Counted from the first letter of the stretch, positions 8,981 through 18,315 are shown. The stretch is DNA of 64,000 bases from an uncultured Eubacteriales bacterium (GCA_900318495.1 ONLA01000008.1:1-64000); one strand, 5' to 3'. Notes: generated by a model not told the origin, from the letters alone. Made by a program: numbers and translations.

Positions 8981-11900
8981 TTATTTAAAATATCTTTCAA
9001 GGCTATTCCAGCCGGAGGTGTATCTTGCAAGCAGTCCGGCGTCCGCGCCGTTAACCTTGCCGTCGCCGTTGATGTCGGCAGCTTCCATGCTTTTAATTTT
9101 TGTAATGTAACCGTCCCAGCCGGAGGTATAGCGCGTTAGCAAGCCGGCGTCCAAACCGTTGATTTTTCCGTCGCGGTTGACGTCTCCGGTCTTTACCGCG
9201 GTCTGTGAATCAGAGTGATCCTGAATATCAATTCGGTAAACGGCATTTTGCTTTGTATCGGCATTATATTCTGTCATATCGAGCGTAACCGTAATATCAA
9301 CAGGTTTGTCAGGTACCGCGCACTTAATAAACTTTCCGCCGTATTTCGCTTTATAATTTTTGCCCGTTTCGGCAAAACCGGTGCCGTCGAATCCCAGCGC
9401 GTCTGTAAAATCATCATTGAACATAAAGAACCAAAATCGTATTTCCTCAATCATCGAAACATTATTGAAGGCGATTTTGTAAATGCCGTCGGACTCCATC
9501 TTCATGACGTTCTGTTGGCTGTCCGTGTTAAATTCTTCACCGTTAAGCCAATTGCCCGCACCGTTTCCCGACATGGTGATTTTTGAGTAAACAGGAACAT
9601 AGGAGGATTTACTTACAACTACCTCACAGGCGGCTTTTTTACCGTTGACCGTTTCCGCTGTGATAACTGCCTTGCCTGCCGCGACTGCCGTTACCTTGCC
9701 GTTGCTCACCTTAGCCACGCCGGGTGCGCTGCTTGTCCACTTGACGGTTTTGTCCGTAGCGTTTGACGGCTCTACCGTTGCCGTTAAGCTTGATTCACCG
9801 CCTACCGTCAGACTCAGGCTTGAAGGTCTCAGCGAAATTGAGGTCGGATTTACTACCAGATTGGTTACAGTCACCTCGCAGGTGGCTTTTTTACCGTTGA
9901 CCGTTTCCGCTGTGATAACTGCCTTGCCTGCCGCGACTGCCGTTACCTTGCCGTTGCTCACCTTCGCCACGCCGGGTGCGCTGCTTGTCCACTTGACGGT
10001 TTTGTCCGTAGCGTTTGACGGCTCTACCGTCGCCGTTAAGCTTGATTCACCGCCTACCGTCAGACTCAGGCTTGCAGGTTTCAGCGAAATTGAGGTCGGA
10101 TTTACTACCGGATTGGTTACAGTCACCTCGCAGATGGCTTTTTTGCCGTTGACCGTTTCCGCTGTGATAACTGCCTTGCCTGCCGCGACTGCCGTTACCT
10201 TGCCGTTGCTCACCTTAGCCACGCCCGGAGCGCTGCTTGTCCACTTGACGGTTTTGTCCGTAGCGTTTGACGGCTCTACCGTCGCCGTTAAGCTTGATTC
10301 ACCGCCTACCGTCAGGCTCAGGCTTGAAGGTCTCAGCGAAACGGATTCAGGCAAAACAGTGTCGCCCAAAACGGTAACCTTACACGAGGCGGTGAAGTTC
10401 TTTTTTGTTTTCACTGTAACAGTTGCTGTTCCGGGTGCAACAGCTGTCACAATACCGTTTTCAACTTTCGCTACGCCTTCATTGCTGCTCTTCCAGTACG
10501 ATACGGTGTCATGAGTATAAATAGGCAAGCAAATAGGAAACAACTCGAACCAGTATTTATTTTTCAAATCGAGCGTAAGTTCCGATTCGTTTAAGCGTAT
10601 TGACTTAGGTACAATCTCACTGTAAGGGTCAATATCCGAGTCCCGCAAATCAACAAAAGTTATGTTGTTATTTTTCGCGTATCTTTCACCCGCGGTGCCG
10701 GAATAACCGTAGATGACAAAATCTTCAATTACTTTTCCGTCCACGTAACCAAACGCCTGTGAGCCGATAATCTTTGTATAAGCAGGTATTACAACGCTTT
10801 TAAGCTTAGGACATTCCGCGAAAGCTTCTTTTCCTATGCTGTAGGCGCCTGAGATAATAACCGTTTGAAGCTGGCGGTCGCCGTAACACGCCATTGTTCC
10901 GATTTCCTCAACATTATCCGATGCTTCAAATTTAACAAGATCGTATTTGTTGGCGAACGCTTTTACAGCCTCAACTCTTTTTCTGCCTTTCAGATTCATT
11001 TCAAGCGGAATATACGCAAAAACAGGGCTGCCGTTATAATTAACAAGATTATACGAATCCAGCGTATAATATTCCCAGCCGTAGCTTGCCGGGTTGGCTA
11101 TCAGTGAATCATCATAGAAAAATATGTTTGAGTTACGGTTGGCGTAAGCTTCAGCCGCCGAGCCGGGAATTCCATAGATGACAAATCTATTGATAGGAGT
11201 AAATGAATAGCCGTCCGTGCTGTAACCAAACGCGTAATTCGCAATGTAAGATACTTTTTTACCGTTTATAACATCGGGGATACTCATTCCGCTGTATTTT
11301 TTACCGTTGTAGCCTGTAATTACGACGGTTCCGTCATCGTTTTCCCTGTAAACGAAGTTCAAATCCGAAAAAGAATAAAGATTTTTCGCGGCGTACAGAG
11401 CAGCCTCGGAGTTGCTGTAACCGCTTACGGCTGCAAGCTTCGGGCAGTTGCTGAACGCCTCGTCGTCTATTTGACTTACCTCTTTTGCTATGGTGGCGGA
11501 AAAAAGGTTTGGGCAATTCACAAAGGTTTCATCCTCAAGCCGTCTGACGCTGCCCGGTATCTCAACGTTTTTTATAGAAGCATTGGACGAAAAGGTTTTC
11601 GGAGCGATTGACGACACAGAGTAACTGTCAATGGTGCGCGGTATTCTCAGGTTTTCAACACTGCCCTCATACGCCGTAATCCGTAAGGTATTATCGCTTT
11701 GAATCTTGTAATCAAAGGCAGTGTACGCAATGCCGTTTTGCTTGGCAAAGCTGTGCGCGTAGCTTCCTTTTTTGCAGACAATCACAAAGCTGTCGGATGC
11801 AGGAAATGTGCTTTTGCTCATTTTTTTGACAGTACCGGGAATACTGATACTCTTCGCATTGCTGTTTATGATATAATCCGGAGAAATTTCGGTAACGGTA

Positions 11901-12670
11901 TATCCGTCAACGGAAGCCGGAACCGGTATGTCGGTTTCTGTACCGTTATAGCCTGTAATAACAGCGTTTCCGTTGCTTTTTGTGTAAGTAAACTTATCGG
12001 TAACCGTGACCAGCGTTGTTCCGGTCAGATTTTTTCCGAACTCGTTTGTTGTCGCGGTAATAACCGCGGTGCCCGCCTTTTTAGGCGTAAGCTTTCCGTC
12101 CTTGTCAACCTCGACCGCCTCGGGATCCGACGATTCAAACTTCAATCCCGAAACCGCCGCCGAATACTTGCTGTCGGGAGAAACAGTATAGCCAAGCGCT
12201 TGACTGCTTCCGACTGTCAAAACAACCTGCTTTGGCATAGTCAGACTTGTGAGCGGATCGGCAACATGAATTTTAGTATTGTCAACCATGGGATGCTCAT
12301 ACGCAAGACTTCCGGTTCCGTCCATAAAGCTGTATATTGACTGAATTTCCGTTTCGCCTGCGCGGACACCCCTGATAAGCGCGTAAGAATCTCCGCTTTT
12401 TTTGACAATAGCTATATTTGTATTCATGGATTTCCATTTTGTCCCCGGGAGAAGATCGCTGATATTAAGCTTAATCTCCATTTCTCCGCCTGCCGGAATC
12501 AAACGTGCATAGTTCTTATCGTATAAAATTCCGTTTCCGTTGTCGTATACAACCTCTGTGTCTGCGCCTGACTCGCCGCTTGCCGACGCCGCGTTTGTCT
12601 GCAACGGGAAAATGCCTATTATTAGAATCAGTGACAACGCTAATGATAAAGCCGATTTTATCTTTTTCAT
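8981..12670 (-). CDS. Secreted dockerin protein with BspA-type repeats and Ig-like (Big_2) domains
   Basis: 1229 residues starting MKKIKSALSLALSLILIIG, a clear signal peptide; AGAGG lies 8 nt before this ATG. The order is: N-terminal region and a Big_2-like domain (about residues 130-230), several BspA-type leucine-rich repeats (roughly 240-680), a Big_2-like unit, three nearly identical 84-residue Big_2 repeats (SLTVGGESSLTATVEPSNA), a module of about 115 residues of unclear type, and a C-terminal dockerin. The dockerin has two calcium-binding repeats (GDVNRDGKINGLDAGLL and ADINGDGKVNGADAGLL). Known role of dockerins: docking to cohesins of cell-surface complexes. A structural or adhesive rather than catalytic part is inferred, since no enzyme domain is seen. 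Confidence 0.88.
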   Translation of the reverse strand: MKKIKSALSLALSLILIIGIFPLQTNAASASGESGADTEVVYDNGNGILYDKNYARLIPAGGEMEIKLNISDLLPGTKWKSMNTNIAIVKKSGDSYALIRGVRAGETEIQSIYSFMDGTGSLAYEHPMVDNTKIHVADPLTSLTMPKQVVLTVGSSQALGYTVSPDSKYSAAVSGLKFESSDPEAVEVDKDGKLTPKKAGTAVITATTNEFGKNLTGTTLVTVTDKFTYTKSNGNAVITGYNGTETDIPVPASVDGYTVTEISPDYIINSNAKSISIPGTVKKMSKSTFPASDSFVIVCKKGSYAHSFAKQNGIAYTAFDYKIQSDNTLRITAYEGSVENLRIPRTIDSYSVSSIAPKTFSSNASIKNVEIPGSVRRLEDETFVNCPNLFSATIAKEVSQIDDEAFSNCPKLAAVSGYSNSEAALYAAKNLYSFSDLNFVYRENDDGTVVITGYNGKKYSGMSIPDVINGKKVSYIANYAFGYSTDGYSFTPINRFVIYGIPGSAAEAYANRNSNIFFYDDSLIANPASYGWEYYTLDSYNLVNYNGSPVFAYIPLEMNLKGRKRVEAVKAFANKYDLVKFEASDNVEEIGTMACYGDRQLQTVIISGAYSIGKEAFAECPKLKSVVIPAYTKIIGSQAFGYVDGKVIEDFVIYGYSGTAGERYAKNNNITFVDLRDSDIDPYSEIVPKSIRLNESELTLDLKNKYWFELFPICLPIYTHDTVSYWKSSNEGVAKVENGIVTAVAPGTATVTVKTKKNFTASCKVTVLGDTVLPESVSLRPSSLSLTVGGESSLTATVEPSNATDKTVKWTSSAPGVAKVSNGKVTAVAAGKAVITAETVNGKKAICEVTVTNPVVNPTSISLKPASLSLTVGGESSLTATVEPSNATDKTVKWTSSAPGVAKVSNGKVTAVAAGKAVITAETVNGKKATCEVTVTNLVVNPTSISLRPSSLSLTVGGESSLTATVEPSNATDKTVKWTSSAPGVAKVSNGKVTAVAAGKAVITAETVNGKKAACEVVVSKSSYVPVYSKITMSGNGAGNWLNGEEFNTDSQQNVMKMESDGIYKIAFNNVSMIEEIRFWFFMFNDDFTDALGFDGTGFAETGKNYKAKYGGKFIKCAVPDKPVDITVTLDMTEYNADTKQNAVYRIDIQDHSDSQTAVKTGDVNRDGKINGLDAGLLTRYTSGWDGYITKIKSMEAADINGDGKVNGADAGLLARYTSGWNSLERYFK
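9621..10348. repeat. Three near-identical 252-bp tandem repeats encoding Ig-like domains
   Basis: The sequence ACCGTTGACCGTTTCCGCTG recurs with a 252-bp offset (9641, 9893, and near-identical at 10145). Units span about 9621-9872, 9873-10124 and 10125-10348 (the last lacks the linker) and differ at only a few bases, mostly silent or conservative. The period equals 84 codons, so the reading frame is kept. The similarity implies recent duplication or gene conversion. Confidence 0.95.
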
Positions 12671-12806
12671 AGTCAAAACCTCTTTCCGGTTGTTTATGCT
12701 ACGGGCTGCGGCGCAAATTACGCCGAACCCGGCCATTTTGTCGCATATATGTCTGTGCAAGAGGAATCATCCTGCGCGGAGGAATCCGGCGGAAACGTAG
12801 ATTTAA
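12671..12806 (-). other. Possibly structured leader of the dockerin gene
   Basis: Read on the minus strand this 136-bp gap contains a nested hairpin (outer GGG/CCC, inner GGCG/CGCC around 12703-12730) and no clear promoter hexamers. It does not match a riboswitch class that I can identify, although its GC-rich folded core stands out against neighbouring AT-rich spacers. Confidence 0.3.
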
Positions 12807-13433
12807 TTAAATGGTGCCGAAAATCCGGTCGCCCGCGTCGCCCAAGCCGGGACAGATGTACGCGTTTTCGTTAAGGCAGCGGTCAAGACAGCCCACATAA
12901 AGCTGAATGTCCGGATGTGCCTTCATAAGCGCGCCCACGCCCTCGGGAGCCGCGATAACCGATAAAAACTTTATTTTTTTACCGCCGTGCTCCTTGATAA
13001 AATCAACCGCCGCGATAGCCGAACCGCCCGTGGCAAGCATTGGATCAACAACAACTATCTGGCGCTGATCTATGTTTTCCGGCAGCTTGCAGTAATATTC
13101 GTGAGGCTCATGGGTTTCGGGGTCGCGGTAAAGACCGATGTGACCTACCTTAGCCAAAGGGATAAGAGCCAAAATTCCGTTAACCATTCCAAGCCCTGCT
13201 CTTAGTATCGGAATAACAGCCGGCTTTTTGCCGTTCAAAACAGGCTGGATTGTCTCCTCAATCGGAGTTTTAATTTTTATATCGGCAGTAGGGAGGTCGG
13301 ACAAGGCCTCATATCCCATCAGCATCGAAATTTCCTCAATAAGCTTGCGGAACTCGCTTGTACCGGTTGCCTGCTTGCGCAGAAGTGTGATTTTATGCTT
13401 GATAAGCGGATGCGTCATGTATGAAACTGACAT
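12807..13433 (-). CDS. upp: Uracil phosphoribosyltransferase
   Basis: 208 residues, typical of Upp, which converts uracil and PRPP to UMP in pyrimidine salvage. The PRPP-binding motif [13 protein letters not shown] and the uracil-site C-terminus ([14 protein letters not shown]) are both present. The ATG follows GGAGG by 7 nt, and a promoter lies 33 bp upstream. Single-gene unit. Confidence 0.97.
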   Translation of the reverse strand: MSVSYMTHPLIKHKITLLRKQATGTSEFRKLIEEISMLMGYEALSDLPTADIKIKTPIEETIQPVLNGKKPAVIPILRAGLGMVNGILALIPLAKVGHIGLYRDPETHEPHEYYCKLPENIDQRQIVVVDPMLATGGSAIAAVDFIKEHGGKKIKFLSVIAAPEGVGALMKAHPDIQLYVGCLDRCLNENAYICPGLGDAGDRIFGTI

Positions 13434-13465
13434 AATAAACCCTCCATGTTGATGTTATATTGATA

Positions 13466-13494
13466 ATTATAGCAGATAAAAAGCAATTCCTCAA
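13466..13494 (-). promoter_or_regulatory. upp promoter
   Basis: Minus strand TTGAGG (13489-13494), 17 bp, TATAAT (13466-13471). The MITE-like element at 13503-13610 ends 8 bp upstream of the -35 box. Confidence 0.7.
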
Positions 13495-13502
13495 TAGCTT
13501 TT

Positions 13503-13610
13503 ATACTAATACCTAATAAAAAGTAGCCAATCTTTGCGGTCTATTTTCCGCAATACTGCGTTGTCGTCCTTGCAAGGCGCCAGCCTTGCCGCGTCCTCAG
13601 GAATTAGTAT
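13503..13610 (+). mobile_element. MITE-like family 1, copy 1 (right end shortened)
   Basis: Starts ATACTAATACCTAATAAAAAGTA and ends GGAATTAGTAT. It shares more than 80 bp with the copy at 43629, including the core CTTGCAAGGCGCCAGCCTTGCCGCGTCC. Compared with the complete copy at 53896 it lacks the inner part of the right arm. It has no coding capacity, and sits between upp and murF. Confidence 0.8.
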
Positions 13611-13615
13611 TACAA

Positions 13616-13639
13616 GAAAAAAGGCGGCATTACGCCGCC
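13616..13639 (-). terminator. Terminator of the MIF-yjbQ-ddl-murF operon
   Basis: Minus strand stem GGCGGC/GCCGCC (13623-13639) with a 5-nt loop followed by TTTTTT, 20 bp after the murF stop. Confidence 0.85.
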
Positions 13640-13658
13640 CAAAAGTTTTAAGTGTAAG

Positions 13659-15011
13659 TTAAAAGTATTTTAAACTTTCTACTATTTTTTCAAACTGCAT
13701 TGAATGGGAAGCCTTAACAAGAACAGTGTCCTTATTTTTAATAAGACTGTTGATGTCGGCGTCCAGCTCGTCAATAGAGGCAAACCAAAGCCCCTCTGCT
13801 CCCTTAGCAAGCTCCAGCGCAAGCGGACCGACGCCGATAATAAGGTCGATTCCCTGAGCCTTGGCGTATTTGCCCGTTTCAAAGTGAAGCTTTAGTTCAT
13901 CCTTGCCAAGCTCCTTCATATCGCCCAAAATAGCGACCTTACGTCCCGAAAAGTTTTTAAGCGTGTCAATCGAGGCTTTTACCGATGTCGGATTCGCGTT
14001 GTAGCAGTCGTCAATTATTCTGATTTTGCCTGTTTTAATAACATTGGCGCGGCTGCCGACAGTTTTGTACGCCTGAACGCCGTTAATCAGCTGTTCATCC
14101 GAAAGCCCGAGCAAGCGTCCGGCGGCAACAGCCGCGAGCGCGTTCGAAACCATATAGGTGCCGATTGCCGGAATAACAACGTCAAGCTCCTTGCCGTCAA
14201 AGCTGAGTGTACAGCTTACGCCGTCTTCACCGCTGTTTTTGATGTTATGCGCGTGATAGCGGTTTTCGGTCATAAGTCCGAAGAATATCGGTTTTTTGCC
14301 GTTGACCGCGGTAATTTGGTTTAGCTTGTCATCGTCGCCGTTAAGAATGTATTCCGCGTTTTCGCGCGCGTGTGTAAACATCTCGGTTTTTGCCTTGCAT
14401 ACGCCGTCGCGGTCGCCGAGCTGTTCAAGGTGACAGCTTCCGATAATAGTAAGAACACAAATTGTAGGCTGAACCATTTCGGATAGTCTTGTCATTTCGC
14501 CGAATCCGGAAATACCCATCTCAATAACCGCGGCTTCGGTATCCGCAGGCATCGACAGCAGGGTAAGCGGAACCCCAAGCTCATTATTGAGGTTGCCCTG
14601 CGTTTTGTGTGTTTTATATTTTTGCGAGATAACAGCGTAAAGCATCTCTTTTGTCGAGGTCTTGCCTACGCTGCCCGACACACCGATAACGGGAATGTCA
14701 AACTTTTCGCGGTATGCTTTTGCAATTTTCTTTACCGCCTGCAACGTTGACGGCACAAGAATATACGGCTTTTCAGCGTTTTCGGGAGCTTTTTCGCAAA
14801 TCGCGCAAATCGCTCCGTCAGCATAACACTGCGCTATAAAGTCGTGCCCGTCAACCTTAGTGCCGGGAATCGCAAGAAACAGCGAACCGGGTTTTATTTG
14901 ACGGCTGTCGCGCTCAACAGAAGTTATGCAAACTTTTTTCAATGCCTCGTCGCCGAAATACTGTCCGCCGCACGAAGCAACAACTTCCTCTAAGGTAAAA
15001 GGTTTCATCAT
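13659..15011 (-). CDS. murF: UDP-N-acetylmuramoyl-tripeptide--D-alanyl-D-alanine ligase
   Basis: 450-residue Mur ligase that adds D-Ala-D-Ala to the UDP-MurNAc tripeptide, completing the peptidoglycan precursor in the cytoplasm. The ATP-binding loop GVSGSVGKTST (110-120), the Mur-type NELGVPLTLL segment and the C-terminal domain motif DDCYNANPTS are visible. The ATG overlaps the ddl stop codon (TAATG), so MurF is coupled to Ddl, which makes its dipeptide substrate. Confidence 0.96.
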   Translation of the reverse strand: MMKPFTLEEVVASCGGQYFGDEALKKVCITSVERDSRQIKPGSLFLAIPGTKVDGHDFIAQCYADGAICAICEKAPENAEKPYILVPSTLQAVKKIAKAYREKFDIPVIGVSGSVGKTSTKEMLYAVISQKYKTHKTQGNLNNELGVPLTLLSMPADTEAAVIEMGISGFGEMTRLSEMVQPTICVLTIIGSCHLEQLGDRDGVCKAKTEMFTHARENAEYILNGDDDKLNQITAVNGKKPIFFGLMTENRYHAHNIKNSGEDGVSCTLSFDGKELDVVIPAIGTYMVSNALAAVAAGRLLGLSDEQLINGVQAYKTVGSRANVIKTGKIRIIDDCYNANPTSVKASIDTLKNFSGRKVAILGDMKELGKDELKLHFETGKYAKAQGIDLIIGVGPLALELAKGAEGLWFASIDELDADINSLIKNKDTVLVKASHSMQFEKIVESLKYF

Positions 15012-16063
15012 TATTTATATCTCTCCATTGAGATTTCAATTATTTTTTCGCAAAGGTCGGCGTACTCCATACCCTCTGCCCTTGCTTCCTGCGGAAGAAG
15101 ACTTGTGGGAGTCATACCCGGAAGGGTGTTTGCCTCAAGGCAGTATGGATTGCCCTCACCGTCAAGAATAAAATCAACTCTGGCGTAGCTTTCAAGGCGA
15201 AGCGCCCTGAAGGTGTCCTCGGCAGCCTTTCTGAGCTTTTTATCCTCCTCGGGAGTAATGTCGGCAGGACAAACATCCTCGGCAGCTCCTGCCTGGTACT
15301 TGGTTCTGTAGTCGTAAAAGCCCTCCTTGGGGATGATTTCAATGGGAGGAAGCGCTTTTCCGCCGAGCAAGCCTACAGAAAATTCCCTGCCCTTAATGTA
15401 TTCCTCCACAACAATTTCATCTTCACCGTAAGAAAGCGCTTCTTTTACGGAGTCCGCGAATTCTTCGGCGTTTCGCGCGATTGTAATACCTACGCTTGAA
15501 CCTCCCGAGCACGGTTTTACAACGCACGGAAAGCTGTTCCATTCCATAGCTTCCTCAGCGGTTTTATAAATCTTGCCGCCGGGTGTAAGAACCTTGTTCT
15601 GGATAAGAACGCTTTTGGTAAGTCCTTTGTTCATAGCGAGAGCCGAACCAAAGTAACCCGAACCGGTATACTTGATTCCCAGCAAATCAAACGCTGCCTG
15701 AACCTGACCGTTTTCTCCTGCGCCTCCGTGAAGCGCGAGGAAGGTTATGTCGGCAAAATCGCAAATATCAATTACGCTTTCGCCTATGTAACGTTCCGAC
15801 TTGTTGCGGCGGTTTTCCTTAACCTCCTCGATATCGGAAATTGTATCGCCTACAGATTCTCCAACGTTTATTTTATCCGTAAAGCTGTAATTTATTTTAA
15901 ACAGCTCGTCAACATCAAGAATATCCTGCTCGTAGCCTGTATATATATCAAGAAGCACAACCTCGTGACCTTTTTTTCTGAGCGCGCCGGCAACCAAAAT
16001 TCCCGATGAAATTGAAACATCGCGCTCGGTGCTTGTGCCTCCTGCCAATACCACTATTCTCAT
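15011..16063 (-). CDS. ddl: D-alanine--D-alanine ligase
   Basis: 350-residue ATP-grasp ligase. It shows the N-terminal GGTSTERDVSISSG, the catalytic-loop LALHGGAGENGQVQ, the ATP-binding PCSGGSSVGI and the C-terminal metal-binding EANTLPGMTPTSLLP motifs. It makes D-Ala-D-Ala for the coupled MurF. The segment around residues 65-95 (between FTDKINVGESVGD and SERYIGES) is somewhat longer and more charged than in most Ddl proteins. Confidence 0.95.
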   Translation of the reverse strand: MRIVVLAGGTSTERDVSISSGILVAGALRKKGHEVVLLDIYTGYEQDILDVDELFKINYSFTDKINVGESVGDTISDIEEVKENRRNKSERYIGESVIDICDFADITFLALHGGAGENGQVQAAFDLLGIKYTGSGYFGSALAMNKGLTKSVLIQNKVLTPGGKIYKTAEEAMEWNSFPCVVKPCSGGSSVGITIARNAEEFADSVKEALSYGEDEIVVEEYIKGREFSVGLLGGKALPPIEIIPKEGFYDYRTKYQAGAAEDVCPADITPEEDKKLRKAAEDTFRALRLESYARVDFILDGEGNPYCLEANTLPGMTPTSLLPQEARAEGMEYADLCEKIIEISMERYK

Positions 16064-16068
16064 AATGC

Positions 16069-16485
16069 TTACTCTCCTATAATTTTAATCAGTGCGTGTT
16101 TGCTGCGTTTTCCGTCAAGCTCGTAATAAAAAATCTGTTCCCATGTGCCGAAGTCAAGCCTTCCGTTTGTTATCGCGCAAACAACCTCCCTGCCCATAAC
16201 CGTGCGCTTGAGGTGCGCGTCGGCGTTGTCCTCAAATCCGTTGTGGGCATATTGACTGTACGGTTTTTCGGGCGCGAGCTTTTCAAGCCAGCGCTCGTAA
16301 TCACTGTGCAGTCCGCTTTCGTCGTCGTTAATAAAAACCGACGCCGTAATGTTCATGGCGTTAACAAGCACAAGTCCTTCCTTAACGCCGCTTTCGTCTA
16401 TCGCGCGCTGAACGTCCTCGGTTATGCGGACGATTTTTCTGCGCGCCGGAATATTAAACCAAAGTTCTTTTCTGTAGCTTTTCAT
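16069..16485 (-). CDS. YjbQ-family protein (UPF0047)
   Basis: 138 residues matching the YjbQ fold: an N-terminal strand region, [18 protein letters not shown] in the middle and the signature [35 protein letters not shown] region with conserved His and Glu residues. Family members show weak thiamine-phosphate synthase activity in vitro, but the physiological role is unsettled. It lies 5 bp ahead of ddl and 9 bp after the MIF-like gene, hence in one operon. Confidence 0.9.
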   Translation of the reverse strand: MKSYRKELWFNIPARRKIVRITEDVQRAIDESGVKEGLVLVNAMNITASVFINDDESGLHSDYERWLEKLAPEKPYSQYAHNGFEDNADAHLKRTVMGREVVCAITNGRLDFGTWEQIFYYELDGKRSKHALIKIIGE

Positions 16486-16494
16486 AATTTTTCC

Positions 16495-16839
16495 TTAGAA
16501 CAGCGAGCCGTCAAATCCCCAATGCTCAACCTCGCTGAATTTTACATAACAAAACTTTCCGTCAACGCCGGCCTCGTCGCGCATAATGTCGCAAATTGCC
16601 TCCGTGAGCTTTTGATAAGCGCCGCGCGTGGACTTGCCAAACAGCTTAACCTCAACCATAGCGATATTAAAAACCGCGTCGCGGTGGAACATCATCGAAA
16701 TATTGTCCTCTACCGCGGTCATAAGGTAGTGATAGCTTTTTCCGGGAAGAATACTGATAACCTCGGAAAGCTTGTTTCCGATTTCCCGCTTTTTATCCTC
16801 GCTGAGTTTAACGTTTGTTTTTACGTTGATAAAAGGCAT
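16495..16839 (-). CDS. MIF-like tautomerase
   Basis: 114 residues, the exact size of macrophage migration inhibitory factor (MIF). It begins MPFINVKTN, leaving the catalytic N-terminal proline after Met removal, and ends in HWGFDGSLF, close to the NWGWNGSTF-type terminus of MIF. Known activity: keto-enol tautomerisation of phenylpyruvate or dopachrome analogues by a homotrimer. No signal peptide is present. It is the first gene of the operon with yjbQ, ddl and murF; its natural substrate is unknown. Confidence 0.88.
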   Translation of the reverse strand: MPFINVKTNVKLSEDKKREIGNKLSEVISILPGKSYHYLMTAVEDNISMMFHRDAVFNIAMVEVKLFGKSTRGAYQKLTEAICDIMRDEAGVDGKFCYVKFSEVEHWGFDGSLF

Positions 16840-16870
16840 AATTAACCACCCTTCATTATATTCAAATTAT

Positions 16871-16899
16871 ATTATAATATTATATTCGCTTCTTTGCAA
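16871..16899 (-). promoter_or_regulatory. Promoter of the MIF-yjbQ-ddl-murF operon
   Basis: Minus strand TTGCAA (16894-16899), 17 bp, TATAAT (16871-16876). The region is A/T-rich with overlapping TATAAT-like hexamers, so the exact -10 is uncertain. Confidence 0.5.
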
Positions 16900-16902
16900 G
16901 AA

Positions 16903-17451
16903 TTATTTTTGGTATTTTGGCGGTTCGGTTTCATAAACATTGTTTCCGCGGCTGTCAATTGCCACAATACACGGAAAATTCTCTACCTCATACCGCCTCA
17001 CAGCCTCTGTTCCGAGGTCGTCGTAGCACAAAATCTCCTCGCTTTTAATACTTTTTGCTATAAGCGCCGCCGCGCCGCCTATTGCGACAAAGTAAACACA
17101 GCCGTTTTTCACAATCGAATCCGTTACCTCCCGCGACCGCGCGCCCTTGCCTATCATTCCCTTTAAGCCCAAATCAAGCAAAGCCGGAGCGTATTTATCC
17201 ATGCGGTAGCTCGAGGTCGGACCTGCCGGGCCTACGGCGTAACCGGGCTTTGCAGGAGCGGGGCCTACATAATATATAAGCTCGCCTTTTACGTCAACGG
17301 GAAGCTCCTTTCCCTGCTCAATCAGCTCAAAAAAACGCTTGTGCGCGGCATCGCGCCCCGTAATTATTGAGCCTGTCAGCAAAACGCTGTCGCCGGCGTT
17401 AAGGTTTTTTATATCGTCGTCCGTTATAGGAAGATTAATTTTTTTAATCAT
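16903..17451 (-). CDS. fumB: Fumarate hydratase, beta subunit (Fe-S class I)
   Basis: 182-residue C-terminal half of the class I fumarase/tartrate dehydratase family, which interconverts fumarate and malate. It has the conserved VLLTGSIITGRDAAHKRF, YYVGPAPAKPGYAVGPAGPTSSYRMD and IGKGAR motifs of the substrate-binding subunit. It follows the alpha-subunit gene by 12 bp. As in many anaerobes, the enzyme is encoded as two chains. The symbol is used for the subunit and does not imply E. coli FumB. Confidence 0.93.
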   Translation of the reverse strand: MIKKINLPITDDDIKNLNAGDSVLLTGSIITGRDAAHKRFFELIEQGKELPVDVKGELIYYVGPAPAKPGYAVGPAGPTSSYRMDKYAPALLDLGLKGMIGKGARSREVTDSIVKNGCVYFVAIGGAAALIAKSIKSEEILCYDDLGTEAVRRYEVENFPCIVAIDSRGNNVYETEPPKYQK

Positions 17452-17463
17452 TGCCGCGCCTCC

Positions 17464-18315
17464 TTAAATTTCGGTTTCCGTATGCCTTGCGGCGTGACAG
17501 CAAATATTAACCGCGACCGGCATTCCGGCAATGTGGGTCGGCGAGGTTTCAATGTTAACGCCAAGCGCGGTAGTATTTCCGCCGAGACCGGCGGGGCCAA
17601 AGCCCATTTTGTTGATTTCGCCGAGCAGCTCTTCTTCAAGCCGAGCGTAACGGCTGTCGGGGTTGCTTGTGTTAATTGCGCGGAAGGTCGCCTTTTTCGC
17701 AAGCTGAGCCGCGCGTTCAAAGGTGCCGCCGATTCCCACTCCCACTACTACGGGCGGGCACGGATTCGGACCGGCGTTTCTTACCGTATCAAGAATAAAC
17801 CGCTTTACTCCTTCGACTCCGTATGACGGAGTGAGCATCTTTATCGCTGACATATTTTCGCTTCCGAAGCCCTTGCCGCCGGCGGTAATTTTTATTTTAT
17901 CTCCGTTTACAATTTTTGTATGTATAACCGCAGGAGTATTGTCCTTTGTGTTAACACGGTCAAATACCGGGTCGCTGACTACGCTCTTTCTAAGATAGCC
18001 CTCGCCGTAAGCCTGCCGTACTCCTTCGTTAACGGCGTCCTCAAAGCTTCCGTTTTTCAGGCATACCCTGTCGCCGTACTCAACAAACAGCACAGCCATT
18101 CCCGTATCCTGGCAAAGCGGTATTTCCTCCTTTGCCGCTATTTTGTCGTTTTCGATAATCTGGTCAAGAACACTTTTGCCGACCGGCGATGTTTCGTTAT
18201 TACGCGCGTTTGTCAGCGCGTCCATTATGTCCGCTCCGATAAAGTAGTTGCAGTCCATCAAAAGCTTTTTTACCGCGGCGGTCACTTCCGCCGCGTCAAT
18301 AATTCTTACTTCCAC
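17464..18315 (-). CDS. fumA: Fumarate hydratase, alpha subunit (Fe-S class I)
   Basis: 283-residue subunit carrying the [4Fe-4S] cluster ligands, among them Cys in [10 protein letters not shown] and in [11 protein letters not shown], and a C-terminal Cys in [10 protein letters not shown]. Start is GTG at 18315 with GAGGTG 6 nt upstream. Forms a two-gene operon with the beta subunit, serving malate/fumarate interconversion. I see no convincing promoter hexamers in the 217-bp divergent spacer with the response regulator. Confidence 0.93.
   Translation of the reverse strand: MEVRIIDAAEVTAAVKKLLMDCNYFIGADIMDALTNARNNETSPVGKSVLDQIIENDKIAAKEEIPLCQDTGMAVLFVEYGDRVCLKNGSFEDAVNEGVRQAYGEGYLRKSVVSDPVFDRVNTKDNTPAVIHTKIVNGDKIKITAGGKGFGSENMSAIKMLTPSYGVEGVKRFILDTVRNAGPNPCPPVVVGVGIGGTFERAAQLAKKATFRAINTSNPDSRYARLEEELLGEINKMGFGPAGLGGNTTALGVNIETSPTHIAGMPVAVNICCHAARHTETEI

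Noticed and set aside
9645..10514. Long open frame on the plus strand (289 codons) opposite the Ig-like repeats
   Set aside because: It is antisense to three near-identical coding repeats and is itself repetitive; the signal peptide, domain logic and ribosome site all support the minus-strand gene.
12671..12806. Cyclic di-GMP or other known riboswitch before the dockerin gene
   Set aside because: A GC-rich folded core exists but conserved riboswitch nucleotides could not be matched.
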